64,000 bases of DNA from assembly GCA_900549285.1 (NCBI GenBank), contig URNW01000002.1, positions 1 through 64,000 on the forward strand. Direction: 5' to 3'. Shown one piece after another: positions 46,493-56,064 of the stretch. Under the pieces are notes generated by a model that worked only from the letters and a program-made list of their open reading frames with translations, ran no database searches and had not been told where the DNA came from. The position numbers and the translations under genes are program-made. How positions within the stretch are numbered: the first letter of the stretch is position 1; each line of letters begins with the position of its first letter. The DNA comes from an uncultured Mycoplasmatota bacterium. GTDB lineage: Bacteria > Bacillota_I > Bacilli_A > RF39 > UBA660.

Positions 46493-46985
46493 CTAAACCT
46501 CACCCCACAGTCTGGACTTTTAACACAATAATTGTATCGCATTTTTTTTAGAATTTAAAGTCTAAAATCATAAAATTTTTTATCCACATGTTATTCACAC
46601 GTTTTGTCTCTTATAATACCTTACTTTAGAATATTTATCAACACTATCAACAAATTTTTTATTAAAAATATTTTTTATACACAATTGATATTTTTTTAAT
46701 TATTGTTAATAGTGTGGATAACTTTTATTTTTGATACACGAGATTAGGTTGATACTAGGATTTCTAAAATATTTGATATGTGGATAACTTTCAGGTTATA
46801 CACATTTTAATTATAAAACTCTGTGGATAAAAAAAGAATTAATTTTGATTAAAAAAAATAAATAGTGAATAAAAAGTGAATAATTTTAATTTTTATGAAA
46901 ACCTACTATTTTATGGAAAAAACTTGACTTCACTCTAATAAAATATTATAATTAAACCACTTGAGTTTTTAAGGAGGTGTCGTAT
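46493..46985. other. oriC: chromosomal origin oriC
   Basis: 493 AT-rich bases between divergent dnaA and rpmH. DnaA boxes: TTATCCACA 46580-46588, TTATTCACA 46591-46599, TTATACACA 46675-46683, TGTGGATAA 46713-46721, 46779-46787 and 46822-46830, TTATACACA 46796-46804. AT-rich runs near 46840-46920 could be the unwinding element. Gene polarity switches here. Confidence 0.9.
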
Positions 46986-47108
46986 ATGAAAAGTACATTT
47001 CAACCTAATAATCGTAAGAAAGCAAAAAAACATGGATTCTTTGCTAGAAAAGAGTCTAGTATTTTAAAGAATAGACGTAAAAAAGGTCGTAAAGTTTTAT
47101 CTAAGTAG
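46986..47108 (+). CDS. rpmH: 50S ribosomal protein L34
   Basis: 40 aa, starts [23 protein letters not shown] follows AAGGAGGTG. The usual L34 has ~44 residues; this one lacks about four in the middle. Followed by rnpA, as in nearly all bacteria. Confidence 0.96.
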   Translation: MKSTFQPNNRKKAKKHGFFARKESSILKNRRKKGRKVLSK

Positions 47109-47162
47109 CCACTTTCTTTCTAGTGGTATTTTTTTTCTTTGATGAATTTAGGAAGTGAATTT

Positions 47163-47504
47163 ATGAAAAAATATGAAGTTGTTAAGAAAAATATGGATTT
47201 TAATGATATAATTAATACGGGATGTTGTTTGAAATCAAATTTTTATAATATATATTATAAGGATGTAAATTCAAGTTATCCTAAATTTGGTATTGCTGTT
47301 AGTAAAAAATTTGGTAATGCCGTAGAAAGAAATAAAGCAAAAAGACAAGTTAGATGTTTGATTGATCAAAATAAGAAAGTATTTCCAAATTCTAAAAATT
47401 ATATTATAATGGTTAGGAAGAGAGTAAAAGATTTGTCTTATGCAAAAATGGAACAGGAATTTGTTTTGTTATTACAGAAAGGATTTTTAAATGAAAAAAA
47501 TTAA
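47163..47504 (+). CDS. rnpA: ribonuclease P protein component
   Basis: 113 aa from ATG 47163 behind GGAAGTG. Contains GIAVSKKFGNAVERNKAKRQVR, the RNR-type RNA-binding motif (here RNK). It assists RNase P RNA in tRNA 5' processing. Its end overlaps yidC by 14 bases. Confidence 0.94.
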   Translation: MKKYEVVKKNMDFNDIINTGCCLKSNFYNIYYKDVNSSYPKFGIAVSKKFGNAVERNKAKRQVRCLIDQNKKVFPNSKNYIIMVRKRVKDLSYAKMEQEFVLLLQKGFLNEKN

Positions 47505-48501
47505 AATTGGAATTTTAATATTGTTAGTATTTTCTTTAACTGCTTGTGGAAATAGTAATTATATTTTGGAAGATAATACTCCTGTTGAGTATAAAAAAAC
47601 AGGTCAGATTCTGCAAAAGGATATTTTATGTAAGCCAGAAGATAAAGAGTTAGATGAGCTATATAGTGAGTATAAGGATCAAACTAAAATTCATTATGAT
47701 GATTTGCCTTTATGTTCAGATTTTAGTTTATCTAGTAATAAAGCAGATGGTATTTGGGAAGGTATTTTTGTTAAACCTTTAGCATTTTTAATTTTAAAAC
47801 TTGGTTATTTAATTAATAGTTTTGGTTTATCAGTTATTTTAATTGGTCTTGCTATTCGTTTAATTTTAATGCCAATTTCTGCTAAATCTATGAAACAATC
47901 AAATAATATGAAAAAAGCTCAACCTGAAATAGCTAGAATAGAAAAAAAATATGCTAATAGAAAAGATAATGAATCTATGCTTCAAAAATCACAAGAGATG
48001 ATGCTTGTTTATAAAAAGTATAATATTAGCCCTTTTGGTAGTTGTTTATTAGCATTTATTCAACTTCCTTTATTCTTCGCTTTTTTGCAAGCTATTAATA
48101 GAACTCCTGCTATTTTTGAAGATACCTTTTTAGGTCTTACTTTGGGTCAAACACCAATGGTTGGTTTATTTGAATATCATCAATGGGCTTATTTAATTAT
48201 TATTGTTTTAATTATTTTAACAACTTATTTGTCTTTTAAAAATTCTATGTCTACTACTCAGACTGGAAATCAAGATATGGAAAGACAAATGCAATTTATG
48301 TTTAAATTTATGATTATTATGATTTCTGTTGCGTCTTTATATTTATCAACCGCTATTGCTTTATATTGGATTGCGACAAATGGTTTTGTTGTCCTTCAAA
48401 ATTTATTTTTAAGAAAAATGAATGAAAGAGAAGAAAATAAAGATAAAATTATAATTCCAAATAAAGAAAAAAAGAGGATAGATAAAAAGAAAGGAAAATA
48501 A
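47491..48501 (+). CDS. yidC: membrane protein insertase YidC/SpoIIIJ
   Basis: 336 aa. Lipoprotein signal with lipobox LTAC at residues ~18-21, then the five-helix YidC core (ILIGLAIRLILMPISAKSMK; the positively charged groove) and a Lys-rich tail. SpoIIIJ-type, needed for late sporulation in Bacillus. Followed by jag. Confidence 0.95.
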   Translation: MKKIKIGILILLVFSLTACGNSNYILEDNTPVEYKKTGQILQKDILCKPEDKELDELYSEYKDQTKIHYDDLPLCSDFSLSSNKADGIWEGIFVKPLAFLILKLGYLINSFGLSVILIGLAIRLILMPISAKSMKQSNNMKKAQPEIARIEKKYANRKDNESMLQKSQEMMLVYKKYNISPFGSCLLAFIQLPLFFAFLQAINRTPAIFEDTFLGLTLGQTPMVGLFEYHQWAYLIIIVLIILTTYLSFKNSMSTTQTGNQDMERQMQFMFKFMIIMISVASLYLSTAIALYWIATNGFVVLQNLFLRKMNEREENKDKIIIPNKEKKRIDKKKGK

Positions 48502-48503
48502 TC

Positions 48504-49112
48504 ATGAATGTAGTAAAAGAAGTAGCAAAAACAAAAGAAGAAGCTTTAAAACAAGTTTTAATCAAATTAAATGCGAATGAAGATGAAGTAGCTTATTCTT
48601 TTCATGAAATTAAAGGTGGACTTTTTAAAGGTGTTACTTATGAATGTAGGGGATTTTTAAAATTAGAAATTGTTGCAGATGTTCAAGAATTTTTAATGAA
48701 AATTTTAAAAGGTATGAATTTAGATGTTTCTTTTGAGGTTAATACAAAAGATGGTGTTACAACAATTAAAATGTATTCTTCTAATAATCCTATTATTATT
48801 GGTAAGAATGGGCAAAATTTAGAAGCATTAACAGTTATTGTTAGACAATACATAAGGAATTTAACGGAGAATGGTCCTAAAATTATTTTAGATGTTGAAG
48901 ATTACAAAGATAGACAATTAAAAAGATTAGAACGTCTTGCTTGGAACTTAGCTAAAGATGTGGTAAGGACAAAAACGGATATTGAAATGGATAATATGAA
49001 TTCTTATGAGAGAAGAGTTGTTCATAATGTGCTTGCTAATTTTAGAGGAGTTAAAACTGAAAGTATCGGAGAAGAACCTAATAGACATGTTGTGATTAAA
49101 TATGATAATTAG
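48504..49112 (+). CDS. jag: RNA-binding protein KhpB/Jag
   Basis: 202 aa: Jag-N domain, KH (NPIIIGKNGQNLEAL) and R3H (NSYERRVVHNVLANF). It follows yidC by two bases. A terminator follows immediately. Confidence 0.95.
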   Translation: MNVVKEVAKTKEEALKQVLIKLNANEDEVAYSFHEIKGGLFKGVTYECRGFLKLEIVADVQEFLMKILKGMNLDVSFEVNTKDGVTTIKMYSSNNPIIIGKNGQNLEALTVIVRQYIRNLTENGPKIILDVEDYKDRQLKRLERLAWNLAKDVVRTKTDIEMDNMNSYERRVVHNVLANFRGVKTESIGEEPNRHVVIKYDN

Positions 49113-49133
49113 TGCTTAAAAAGCACTTTTTTT
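49111..49133 (+). terminator. terminator of the rpmH-jag operon
   Basis: AGTGCTT AAA AAGCACT followed by TTTTTTT. Confidence 0.85.
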
Positions 49134-49215
49134 ATGTATTTTAAAAAGATTTTTTTAGTTAAGAAAAATAACGTATTTTAGGAACTATCATACAATACTT
49201 TAGAGGAGGATGTTT

Positions 49216-50580
49216 ATGGCTAAAAAGGTTGTTATCGATCCTGGTCATGGAGGAGAAGATCCTGGAACAAGTGCTAATGGTATTGTAGAAAAAGATTATA
49301 CTTTAAAGATAAGTGAGTATATGGCTAATCGATTATCAGATTTGGGAATTCAAACCGCTTTAACTAGAGATAGTGATGTAACTTTAGATTCTACTAATCG
49401 TCCTAAAAAAGCTCAAAGTTTGTTTGGGACGGGTAATGATGTTATTTTAGTTTCTAATCATATTAATGCTGGTGGTGGAGATGGAGCGGAAATTATTTAT
49501 GCTTTGAGAAATAGTGATAATTTATCTTCTAAGATAGCCCAAGAATTTATTAAATCTGGACAAAATGTGCGGAAATATTATCAAAGGAGACTTCCTAGTA
49601 ATTCTAGTAAAGATTATTATTATATATTAAGAGAAACACCAAATAATGAATCTATTATTGTAGAATATGGATTTGCTGATTCAACTGGGGATGATGTAGA
49701 TCAAATTAAAAATAATTGGCAAGATTTAGCGGAAGCTGTAGTTCGTGCTTTAGCGGATTATATCGGAGTTAGTTATATTCCACCTGAAGGTGCAGAAGAA
49801 ATTTATTATACTGTAAAAAAGGAAGATACTTTATATGGAATTGCTAAACAATTTGGTATTAGTGTAGATGAACTTAAAATAAGCAATTATCTAACTAATA
49901 ATACTTTACGTGTTGGACAAACACTTGTTATACCTAAAATAGAAGAGTCTGATAGTACTTATGAAAATAAATATATTGTAAAAAAAGGAGATACTCTTTA
50001 TAGTATTGCTAAAAGATATGGTATGACAGTAGATGAACTTAAAGATTTAAACCATATTACTAATGATATTCTCTCCATTGGTCAAGAATTAATTATTACT
50101 GATGAAAATACAAATCCATTAGATACCTATACTGTGAAATCTGGTGATACATTATATAGTATTGCCAATCGATTTGGACTTACAGTAGATGAAATAAAAC
50201 AGCTGAACCATTTAACTAGTGATATTTTATCTGTAGGACAAGTTTTAAATATTAGTAATAATAATGATTCTTCTAGTGATTCTGATCCTATTTATATTGT
50301 TAAGAAAGGTGATTCATTATATAGTATAGCACGTAAATTTGGAATTACGGTGGATGATTTGATGAAGACTAATGGAAAAACTTCTAATTTAATTTCTATT
50401 GGCGAATCTTTAGTGATTCCTCTACATTCTAATACTCATAAAAGAACATATGAAGTACAAACAAATGATAGTTTATGGAAGATAGCTCAAGCTTATGGAA
50501 CAAGTGTAAATGCGATTAAAAAAGCTAATGGATTAACTAGTGATTTACTTTCTATAGGGCAAGTTTTAGTAATACCTTAA
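49216..50580 (+). CDS. N-acetylmuramoyl-L-alanine amidase with five LysM domains
   Basis: 454 aa. Amidase_3 domain with zinc His in DPGHGGEDPG, SNHINAGGG and Glu in IVEYGFAD, residues ~1-180. Then five LysM repeats, each beginning YTVK/YIVKKGDTLYSIA. Start ATG 49216 behind GAGGAGG. No signal peptide is encoded, so export would need lysis, holin or mother-cell release: a spore-coat or endolysin-type role is plausible. Confidence 0.85.
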   Translation: MAKKVVIDPGHGGEDPGTSANGIVEKDYTLKISEYMANRLSDLGIQTALTRDSDVTLDSTNRPKKAQSLFGTGNDVILVSNHINAGGGDGAEIIYALRNSDNLSSKIAQEFIKSGQNVRKYYQRRLPSNSSKDYYYILRETPNNESIIVEYGFADSTGDDVDQIKNNWQDLAEAVVRALADYIGVSYIPPEGAEEIYYTVKKEDTLYGIAKQFGISVDELKISNYLTNNTLRVGQTLVIPKIEESDSTYENKYIVKKGDTLYSIAKRYGMTVDELKDLNHITNDILSIGQELIITDENTNPLDTYTVKSGDTLYSIANRFGLTVDEIKQLNHLTSDILSVGQVLNISNNNDSSSDSDPIYIVKKGDSLYSIARKFGITVDDLMKTNGKTSNLISIGESLVIPLHSNTHKRTYEVQTNDSLWKIAQAYGTSVNAIKKANGLTSDLLSIGQVLVIP

Positions 50581-50609
50581 AAAATAACTTTTTATTAAGT
50601 TATTTTTTT
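50581..50609 (+). terminator. terminator after LysM amidase
   Basis: AAATAACTT ... AAGTTATTT followed by TTTT. Confidence 0.8.
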
Positions 50610-50633
50610 GATATAATTTTTAAGGTGAAGTAT

Positions 50634-51092
50634 ATGAAAATTAGAGGATTTGAAATAGCAAAAGGTTATGAAGATAAGGATATTCATTTGCCAGTTAGAA
50701 AAACAAAATATTCGGCTGCTTATGATGTTGAAGCTGCAGAAGATGTGGTTATTCCAATTTTTAAACCTGGAACTAAGCCTACATTAATTCCTACGGGATT
50801 AAAGGCTTATTGTCTTGAAGATGAATATTATATTCTTATTAGTCGTAGCAGTGGACCCAAGAAGGGACTTTTAATGAGTAATGGAATAGGTATTATTGAT
50901 TGTGATTATTATGAAAATGAAGGAAATGATGGACATTTTTATTTTCAATATTATAATGTATCAGATCATGAAATTGTTATTCATAAGGGTGATGTTATTG
51001 GTCAGGTAATATTTCAAAAGTATTTATTAGTTGATCATGATCATAGTGAAAATATTCGTATTGGTGGTTTTGGTTCTACAGATAAAAAATAG
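50634..51092 (+). CDS. dut: dUTP diphosphatase (dUTPase)
   Basis: About 152 aa. Trimeric dUTPase motifs: SAAYDVEAAED, SRSSGPKKGLLMSNGIGIIDCDYY and GDVIGQVIFQKY, with the C-terminal GGFGSTDK P-loop-like tail. It keeps uracil out of DNA. Start 50634 behind AAGGTGA; GTG 50625 is less good. Confidence 0.92.
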   Translation: MKIRGFEIAKGYEDKDIHLPVRKTKYSAAYDVEAAEDVVIPIFKPGTKPTLIPTGLKAYCLEDEYYILISRSSGPKKGLLMSNGIGIIDCDYYENEGNDGHFYFQYYNVSDHEIVIHKGDVIGQVIFQKYLLVDHDHSENIRIGGFGSTDKK

Positions 51093-51118
51093 AAGAGCTC
51101 AAATAAGTTCTTCTTTTA
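51091..51118. terminator. bidirectional terminator between dut and cortex hydrolase
   Basis: Stem AGAAGAGCT / AGTTCTTCT with T-runs on both strands. Confidence 0.75.
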
Positions 51119-51538
51119 ATATAACTCATTACATTCTCCACTTTTGGGGCGATAAAAGCAGTGGTTTTTATATTTACCAGCTAGTGGTTGATCATACCAA
51201 GTACTGGTGCAATTTTTATTGTTTCCTGGTGCATAAAACCATAAAGAATGTGTAGCTGGATAGTAATACTCTCCTTTTAAAGTACGTTTGGCTAAATTTT
51301 TTTCTTCAGTTGTTGATGAAGCATAAAAAAGAGATGAGTTTGTTCCAACAAATTGGTTTGGCTGGTATATGGCATCTTCAATTGAATTAATATTTTTAAA
51401 TGTATAACAATCAGCAATAACACGATTTACTACTACATTTCCAACCATTAACATTCCTAGATTTCCTTCTGTTTGTGCTTCAGCACGCATAATTCTAGCT
51501 AAAAGGTCTAATTCTTTATTGGTATAATTTATTAACAT
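51116..51538 (-). CDS. SleB/CwlJ-type spore cortex hydrolase
   Basis: 140 aa. Hydrolase_2 domain: LLARIMRAEAQTEGNLGMLMVGNVVVNR with the catalytic Glu, and ATHSLWFYAPGNN. No signal peptide and no peptidoglycan-binding domain, as in CwlJ, which is active in germination. Convergent with dut. Gene name (cwlJ versus sleB-like) not settled. Confidence 0.85.
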   Translation of the reverse strand: MLINYTNKELDLLARIMRAEAQTEGNLGMLMVGNVVVNRVIADCYTFKNINSIEDAIYQPNQFVGTNSSLFYASSTTEEKNLAKRTLKGEYYYPATHSLWFYAPGNNKNCTSTWYDQPLAGKYKNHCFYRPKSGECNELY

Positions 51539-51623
51539 ATAAGATCACCTAATTTATTATATGAAAATACTAGTAAATTGTAATAATTTATGATATAATT
51601 CTTTTATATATTGATTTAATTTT

Positions 51624-51697
51624 AGGGGATTAGTTAAATGGTATAATAGGAGTCTCCAAAACTTTAGTTGGGAGTTCGATTCTCTCATCCCCTGCCA
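51624..51697 (+). tRNA. trnW: tRNA-Trp (CCA)
   Basis: 74 nt including encoded CCA. Acceptor AGGGGAT / ATCCCCT, anticodon loop CTCCAAA with CCA, T-loop TTCGATT. A terminator-like stem CACGGA / TCCGTG follows at about 51740-51772. Confidence 0.93.
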
Positions 51698-51739
51698 GAT
51701 GTGGATAATCTCCAAAAATATGGAGTAAACATATATAAA

Positions 51740-51772
51740 AGCACGGAAAACGTAGAGTTTATCCGTGTTTTA
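51740..51772 (+). terminator. terminator after tRNA-Trp
   Basis: GCACGGA ... TCCGTG followed by TTTTAG. Confidence 0.65.
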
Positions 51773-51798
51773 GTTTGCTTGTAAATTTGGAGGTAAAA

Positions 51799-51978
51799 AT
51801 GATAAAAAATTATGTAGAATTAAAAAGAAACGAAAAGTTTGAGAAAAAAATTAGAATTGCTTGTGATTTTCATAGTGCAAAATATGAGTTTACGCAAGGA
51901 AGAATATTAAATGTAGATAAAGTAAATGTGAGTTTTATAGAACCACATAGATTTTTAATAAAATTAAATGGTAAATAG
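51799..51978 (+). CDS. small protein of unknown function, possibly cut by a stop codon
   Basis: 59 aa from ATG 51799 behind GGAGGT. Beta-rich, unrecognised (FEKKIRIACDFHSAKYEF). The frame continues after the TAG at 51976 for 23 more codons to a second TAG at 52048, with plausible residues (LGLYLKEDIAFNSQKLEV). This suggests a longer protein of ~83 aa cut by a nonsense change, but the continuation is short. It lies before a Fic gene; an antitoxin role is only conceivable. Confidence 0.45.
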   Translation: MIKNYVELKRNEKFEKKIRIACDFHSAKYEFTQGRILNVDKVNVSFIEPHRFLIKLNGK

Positions 51979-52141
51979 ATATTGGGATTATATCTTAAAG
52001 AAGATATTGCATTTAATTCTCAAAAATTAGAAGTGTCTTTATATCCTTAGTTCTTGCTCGTATATTGTAAAATCGTCGATTTTATGCTAAAATAAAGATG
52101 TATAAAAATAATGAAAGTATTTGTGAAAAGCGGTGAAATTT

Positions 52142-52678
52142 ATGAATGAAATAGATAAAAAAAGTTTAGAAAATGCCAAAAAATTATTTTCAAGTGGAGA
52201 TATTAACCACATTGAAATTGGAACAACAAAAGGATTACAACAAATTCATAAATATTTATTTGATGGTTTGTATGATTTTGCTGGTAAAATTAGAAAAGAA
52301 AATATTTCTAAAGGTAATTTTAGATTTGGTAATTCTCTTTATTTAAAAGAAATGCTAAAGAAAATTGAAACAATGAGTGAAAAAACTTTAAATGAAATCA
52401 TAGATAAGTATGTTGAAATGAATATCGCTCATCCATTTTTAGAGGGAAATGGTAGAAGTACAAGAATTTGGTTAGATTTAATATTAAAGAAAAATTTAAA
52501 TAAAATTGTCAATTGGGAAAATATAGATAAAAAACTTTATTTACAAGCTATGGAAAGAAGTCCAGTTAACACATTAGAAATTAAAACTTTAATAGAAAAT
52601 AATTTAACAGATGATCTGAGTTTAGAAAGCGTTTTTAAAGGGATTGAAACATCTTACTACTATGAAACTAATGATTAA
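52142..52678 (+). CDS. Fic-domain AMP-transferase-type protein
   Basis: 178 aa. Complete Fic motif HPFLEGNGR at residues 97-105, plus upstream [10 protein letters not shown]. Fic enzymes transfer AMP (or other nucleotides) to proteins. I see no clear N-terminal inhibitory alpha-helix motif (S/TxxxE G/N), so control may lie elsewhere. Start ATG 52142; a GTG three codons before is in frame. A 313-base gap follows with nothing recognised. Confidence 0.85.
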   Translation: MNEIDKKSLENAKKLFSSGDINHIEIGTTKGLQQIHKYLFDGLYDFAGKIRKENISKGNFRFGNSLYLKEMLKKIETMSEKTLNEIIDKYVEMNIAHPFLEGNGRSTRIWLDLILKKNLNKIVNWENIDKKLYLQAMERSPVNTLEIKTLIENNLTDDLSLESVFKGIETSYYYETND

Positions 52679-52991
52679 AAATTATAAAACAAAAAGTTTG
52701 TAATCTTTTAAGTCATGGTGTTATAATGTAAATAAACTCCTAATATTGAAGTTTTTAATATAAAGTGAGAAAGCTTGAAAGAATAGCTATTTATAGTTTA
52801 GTAAAAGTAGATGAAAATCTTAATATTAGTTAAACCTCTTATGTAATTTGCAACTATTATTTTATAAAATGTGAAATGTAAAAAATATTTGATTATTTGG
52901 TTAAATATTTTATTATATCGAGAAAAGCTATAAATTAGTAGTTAATAATATTTATAGAATATGTATTAAAACTAAAATTGGAGTAGTGGTT
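52679..52991. other. intergenic region, nothing recognised
   Basis: 313 very AT-rich bases between fic and the HEPN-like gene. Only short unstable hairpins and no open frame of substance; GGAG at its end serves the next gene. Confidence 0.5.
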
Positions 52992-53588
52992 ATGAGTAGG
53001 GAAGAATTTTTAACTAAATATTGGAGATATTATTTAAATATTGAAAATAGCGTTATTGATTTAGAAAAGTATATTACTTTTGATAAAAGAAATTATTCTT
53101 GCTTTTCTGATGAATTTATTAAAGTAATTCAAGTCATTTGTTCAGAAATAGATGTAATAGCAAAACTAATAACTTCCAAAGATAATATGGATGGGTATAA
53201 GAAATTTTTAATAAATGATGATAAATATAACAAAATAAAAGAAAGCAAAACAGAACTACAATTTCATAAGGCAATAGTACTATCACCATTTGAATTTATA
53301 GATCTAGTTGCAGGATTGAATTGGTGGGGAGATTATAATAAAATTAAACACAATAGACAAAAGGATGATAATTTTACTAAGGCGAACTTGTATAATGTGT
53401 TAACATCTCTAGCTGCACTATATTTTTTAGAATGTTTTTACTATCACAATAACTATTTTGATGCTGAAAATAGAAATAATGATTCTATGCCTAGACCAAA
53501 ATCAAAATTGTTTAATTCAATTAGTAATATTAAAGATAATGTTGTTGAAAGCCTAGAAGGTATTGTATATGCTGAATGGGATGATTAA
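52992..53588 (+). CDS. HEPN-like helical protein, putative
   Basis: 198 aa, predicted all-helical. WWGDYNKIKHNR (about residues 111-122) resembles the end of some HEPN-type or Abi-type proteins, but a clean RxxxxH nuclease motif is not seen. Start ATG 52992 behind GGAG. Part of a small accessory patch with Fic and Abi_2-type genes. Function uncertain. Confidence 0.5.
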   Translation: MSREEFLTKYWRYYLNIENSVIDLEKYITFDKRNYSCFSDEFIKVIQVICSEIDVIAKLITSKDNMDGYKKFLINDDKYNKIKESKTELQFHKAIVLSPFEFIDLVAGLNWWGDYNKIKHNRQKDDNFTKANLYNVLTSLAALYFLECFYYHNNYFDAENRNNDSMPRPKSKLFNSISNIKDNVVESLEGIVYAEWDD

Positions 53589-53895
53589 TTGTGAAAAAAC
53601 TTTATTGAAATAAAATTATAATTTTGGTAAGTATAACTAAAAATTTGGACACTTTTCAAGAGTGATATCTTTTGATATTATTGTAGAATTTAAGAAAATA
53701 AGTATATATCTGTATGAATGTTGTAATTTGTAAGATGTTTAAGAAGAATTTAAAAAATTTATAAGAATATCATTATGTAAATAAAATTAATGATATTTTT
53801 TTTATATAAAGAAATTTTATTTTAAATTATATTTTTAATTACTGTGTCTTTCGTAATGTTTAAAAATAAAAAGAGGAAATTTCATAGTATTTCCT
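53589..53895. other. intergenic region, nothing firm
   Basis: 307 bases, AT-rich. It contains TTTGGACACTTTTCAAG, reminiscent of an IS end, but no transposase remnant is seen. The htrA terminator (AGAGGAAAT / ATTTCCTCT) lies at its end, ~53872-53900. Confidence 0.5.
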
Positions 53896-54999
53896 CTAAT
53901 TTGTTAACGTAATTTTAAGTTCTTTTTCTTTACCATCTCTAATAATAGTAAGTTTCATTTCATCTCCTACTTTATGCTTATATAAATAATATCTTAAATA
54001 AGCATTAGATGCTATATCATTGCCATCAACTTTAATGATTATATCTCCTACTTTTAATCCTGCTTCTTTGGCTGGACTGTTTTCCTCAAAGTCAGTTACA
54101 ATTACACCACTGGTTACATTTGCTTTTCTTATTATTTCATAGTATTCTCTTGACATATATGCATTGCTTACATCTAGCATATATACGCCTAAAGTAGGTC
54201 TTTCTACTGTTTTGCCACTGATTAATTGTTCAGCATAATTAATAGCTGTTTCAATTGGTATAGCAAATCCCATTCCTTCAATTGCTTCGTTTGCTAGTTT
54301 AATTGATGTGATTCCAATTACTTCTCCATTGGCATTAGAAAGTGGACCTCCACTATTTCCATTATTAATTGCTGCATCTGTTTGAAGAGTATTTACAATC
54401 ATTGGTGTTTTAGTATTTCCACTGGTTAATTCTACTTCTACTAAACGATCTTTTCCACTTACAATTCCTCTTGTTACACTCCAAGAATAAGCACTATCAA
54501 TCGGAGCTCCAATAGCAAATACTGTATCTCCTAGTTTTGCATCTTCACTGCTACCTATTTCCGCAACAGAAATAATATATTCTTCATCAACAGATAATAC
54601 GGCAATATCTGAGTAGACATCACTTCCGACAATTTCAGCTTTTACTACTTGTTCATTTGTGAATTTAACATAAACATCATCTGCACTATCAATTACGTGA
54701 TTATTTGTTAAAATATAAGCTTTTTTGTTTTCAGTTTTATATACAAAACCTGTTCCTGATGAGTAGGCTTTTCCCTCTATATAAGTGTTTACAACTACTA
54801 CGGAATCATATACCTTTTCAACTGCATCTGCTATTCCTTCATCCGTTATTGTAACATCTTTTTCTACTTTAGTAATTGTCTCACCAATTACATTCGGAAA
54901 AAAGTAGAAGATTCCATAAAGGGTTAGCATTCCTAATAAAAATACGATTATTAATATTATTCCATTTCTTAATGTTGTGTTTTTTTTCTTTTCAACCAT
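53896..54999 (-). CDS. htrA: HtrA/DegP-type serine protease
   Basis: 367 aa: N-terminal anchor (residues ~13-34), trypsin-like domain with His101 (NNHVI), Asp131 (SDIAV) and Ser216 (GNSGGP), then one PDZ domain (about 265-365; SPAKEAGLKVGDIIIKVDG). A surface protein-quality protease. Two bases after the Abi_2-type gene, but probably independent in role. Confidence 0.92.
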   Translation of the reverse strand: MVEKKKNTTLRNGIILIIVFLLGMLTLYGIFYFFPNVIGETITKVEKDVTITDEGIADAVEKVYDSVVVVNTYIEGKAYSSGTGFVYKTENKKAYILTNNHVIDSADDVYVKFTNEQVVKAEIVGSDVYSDIAVLSVDEEYIISVAEIGSSEDAKLGDTVFAIGAPIDSAYSWSVTRGIVSGKDRLVEVELTSGNTKTPMIVNTLQTDAAINNGNSGGPLSNANGEVIGITSIKLANEAIEGMGFAIPIETAINYAEQLISGKTVERPTLGVYMLDVSNAYMSREYYEIIRKANVTSGVIVTDFEENSPAKEAGLKVGDIIIKVDGNDIASNAYLRYYLYKHKVGDEMKLTIIRDGKEKELKITLTN

Positions 55000-55000
55000 T

Positions 55001-55939
55001 TTAATCCATCCTTACTATATCTTTATAATTTTTGGGAAATCCCATTCGATCTAATACTTTATCTATATTTATTGTGTGAAGTCTTCCTGATAAATAATCA
55101 ATTTCATAAGATATTTCATTTAACATATTATGAAAATTATCATTTCTAAGTAGTCTTTTTAGAATAATTATTAAAGCAAATAAATCATTAATACCATATA
55201 TATATTCTCCATTTGTTTTCGGAATATTTAATAAATTATGATATTTTGTAATAGGAATCTCTTTTTGGGTTTTATGCTCGTAACATATGTCTTCATGTGC
55301 ACATAAATTACGGTAATTTGCAATAATTGGTAAATATATTAGCAAACTTTCTACATCAACATGAAATAAATTTGCAATTTGTTCTTGATCTTCTGGTTTT
55401 AAGATTGTATATAGTTCACCAACTATTCCAAATGATAGAACTTTTACAACAACCCATAAAGGAATATAGCCATAGTTGCTTTGATAATGCTTTGTTGCAG
55501 TATGTTCTCTGCCATTTACAATGATTTGTCTTTTTACTTTTTTTACTAAATCTTGTACTTGTCTTGTTCTTTTGGGATCTGTTGTAAAATTGTTAGGATT
55601 TAAATATTTTTTTTCTTTAAATCCATATTTTCGGGATAACTCATATGAAAGTATACTTTTTATGTTATTTTCTAAAATTAAAATATTTTTAAATAAAATA
55701 TTTCTTAGTTGTCTATCAAAATAAAATAAAGCGTATATTTCTCTAAAGTTAGTTCCATTTATAAAAGTTTTGTCTTTGCTAGATTTATAAAATAAATAAC
55801 GATAACCATTTAGAAAAAAATAATTTTCTCTTAAAAGAATGTTCTTGGTGTATTCTTCATCATCAATAATTAAATTTTTGTTGCGAAGAATCTTTATTTG
55901 TTCATCTAGTGTTTTAAATATTTTTTCCATATGATTCAC
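55001..55939 (-). CDS. Abi_2/AbiD-family abortive-infection-like protein
   Basis: 312 aa. YFFLNGYRYLF near residue 40, FDRQLRNILF near 75, and ANYRNLCAHED near 208-217. RNLCAH (210-215) fits the HEPN RxxxxH motif of Abi_2 RNases. The family halts phage by cell shutdown; that role is not shown here. Upstream of htrA. Confidence 0.85.
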   Translation of the reverse strand: MNHMEKIFKTLDEQIKILRNKNLIIDDEEYTKNILLRENYFFLNGYRYLFYKSSKDKTFINGTNFREIYALFYFDRQLRNILFKNILILENNIKSILSYELSRKYGFKEKKYLNPNNFTTDPKRTRQVQDLVKKVKRQIIVNGREHTATKHYQSNYGYIPLWVVVKVLSFGIVGELYTILKPEDQEQIANLFHVDVESLLIYLPIIANYRNLCAHEDICYEHKTQKEIPITKYHNLLNIPKTNGEYIYGINDLFALIIILKRLLRNDNFHNMLNEISYEIDYLSGRLHTINIDKVLDRMGFPKNYKDIVRMD

Positions 55940-56064
55940 CTATTATAAATTATATCACAAAGAACAACTATATTGTAAAAAAAAAACTTGTTACTAATGT
56001 TAATATTTCGTGAAAATTTGGTGAAGTTTAGTTTTTGTGTTATAATTAATTCAGGGGAGATGCT

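Noticed and set aside
51976..51978. TAG read-through or recoding
   Set aside because: TAG is used as an ordinary stop in rpmH and dut in the same window.
53640..53660. IS-end-like TTTGGACACTTTTCAAG
   Set aside because: No partner repeat and no transposase sequence around it.
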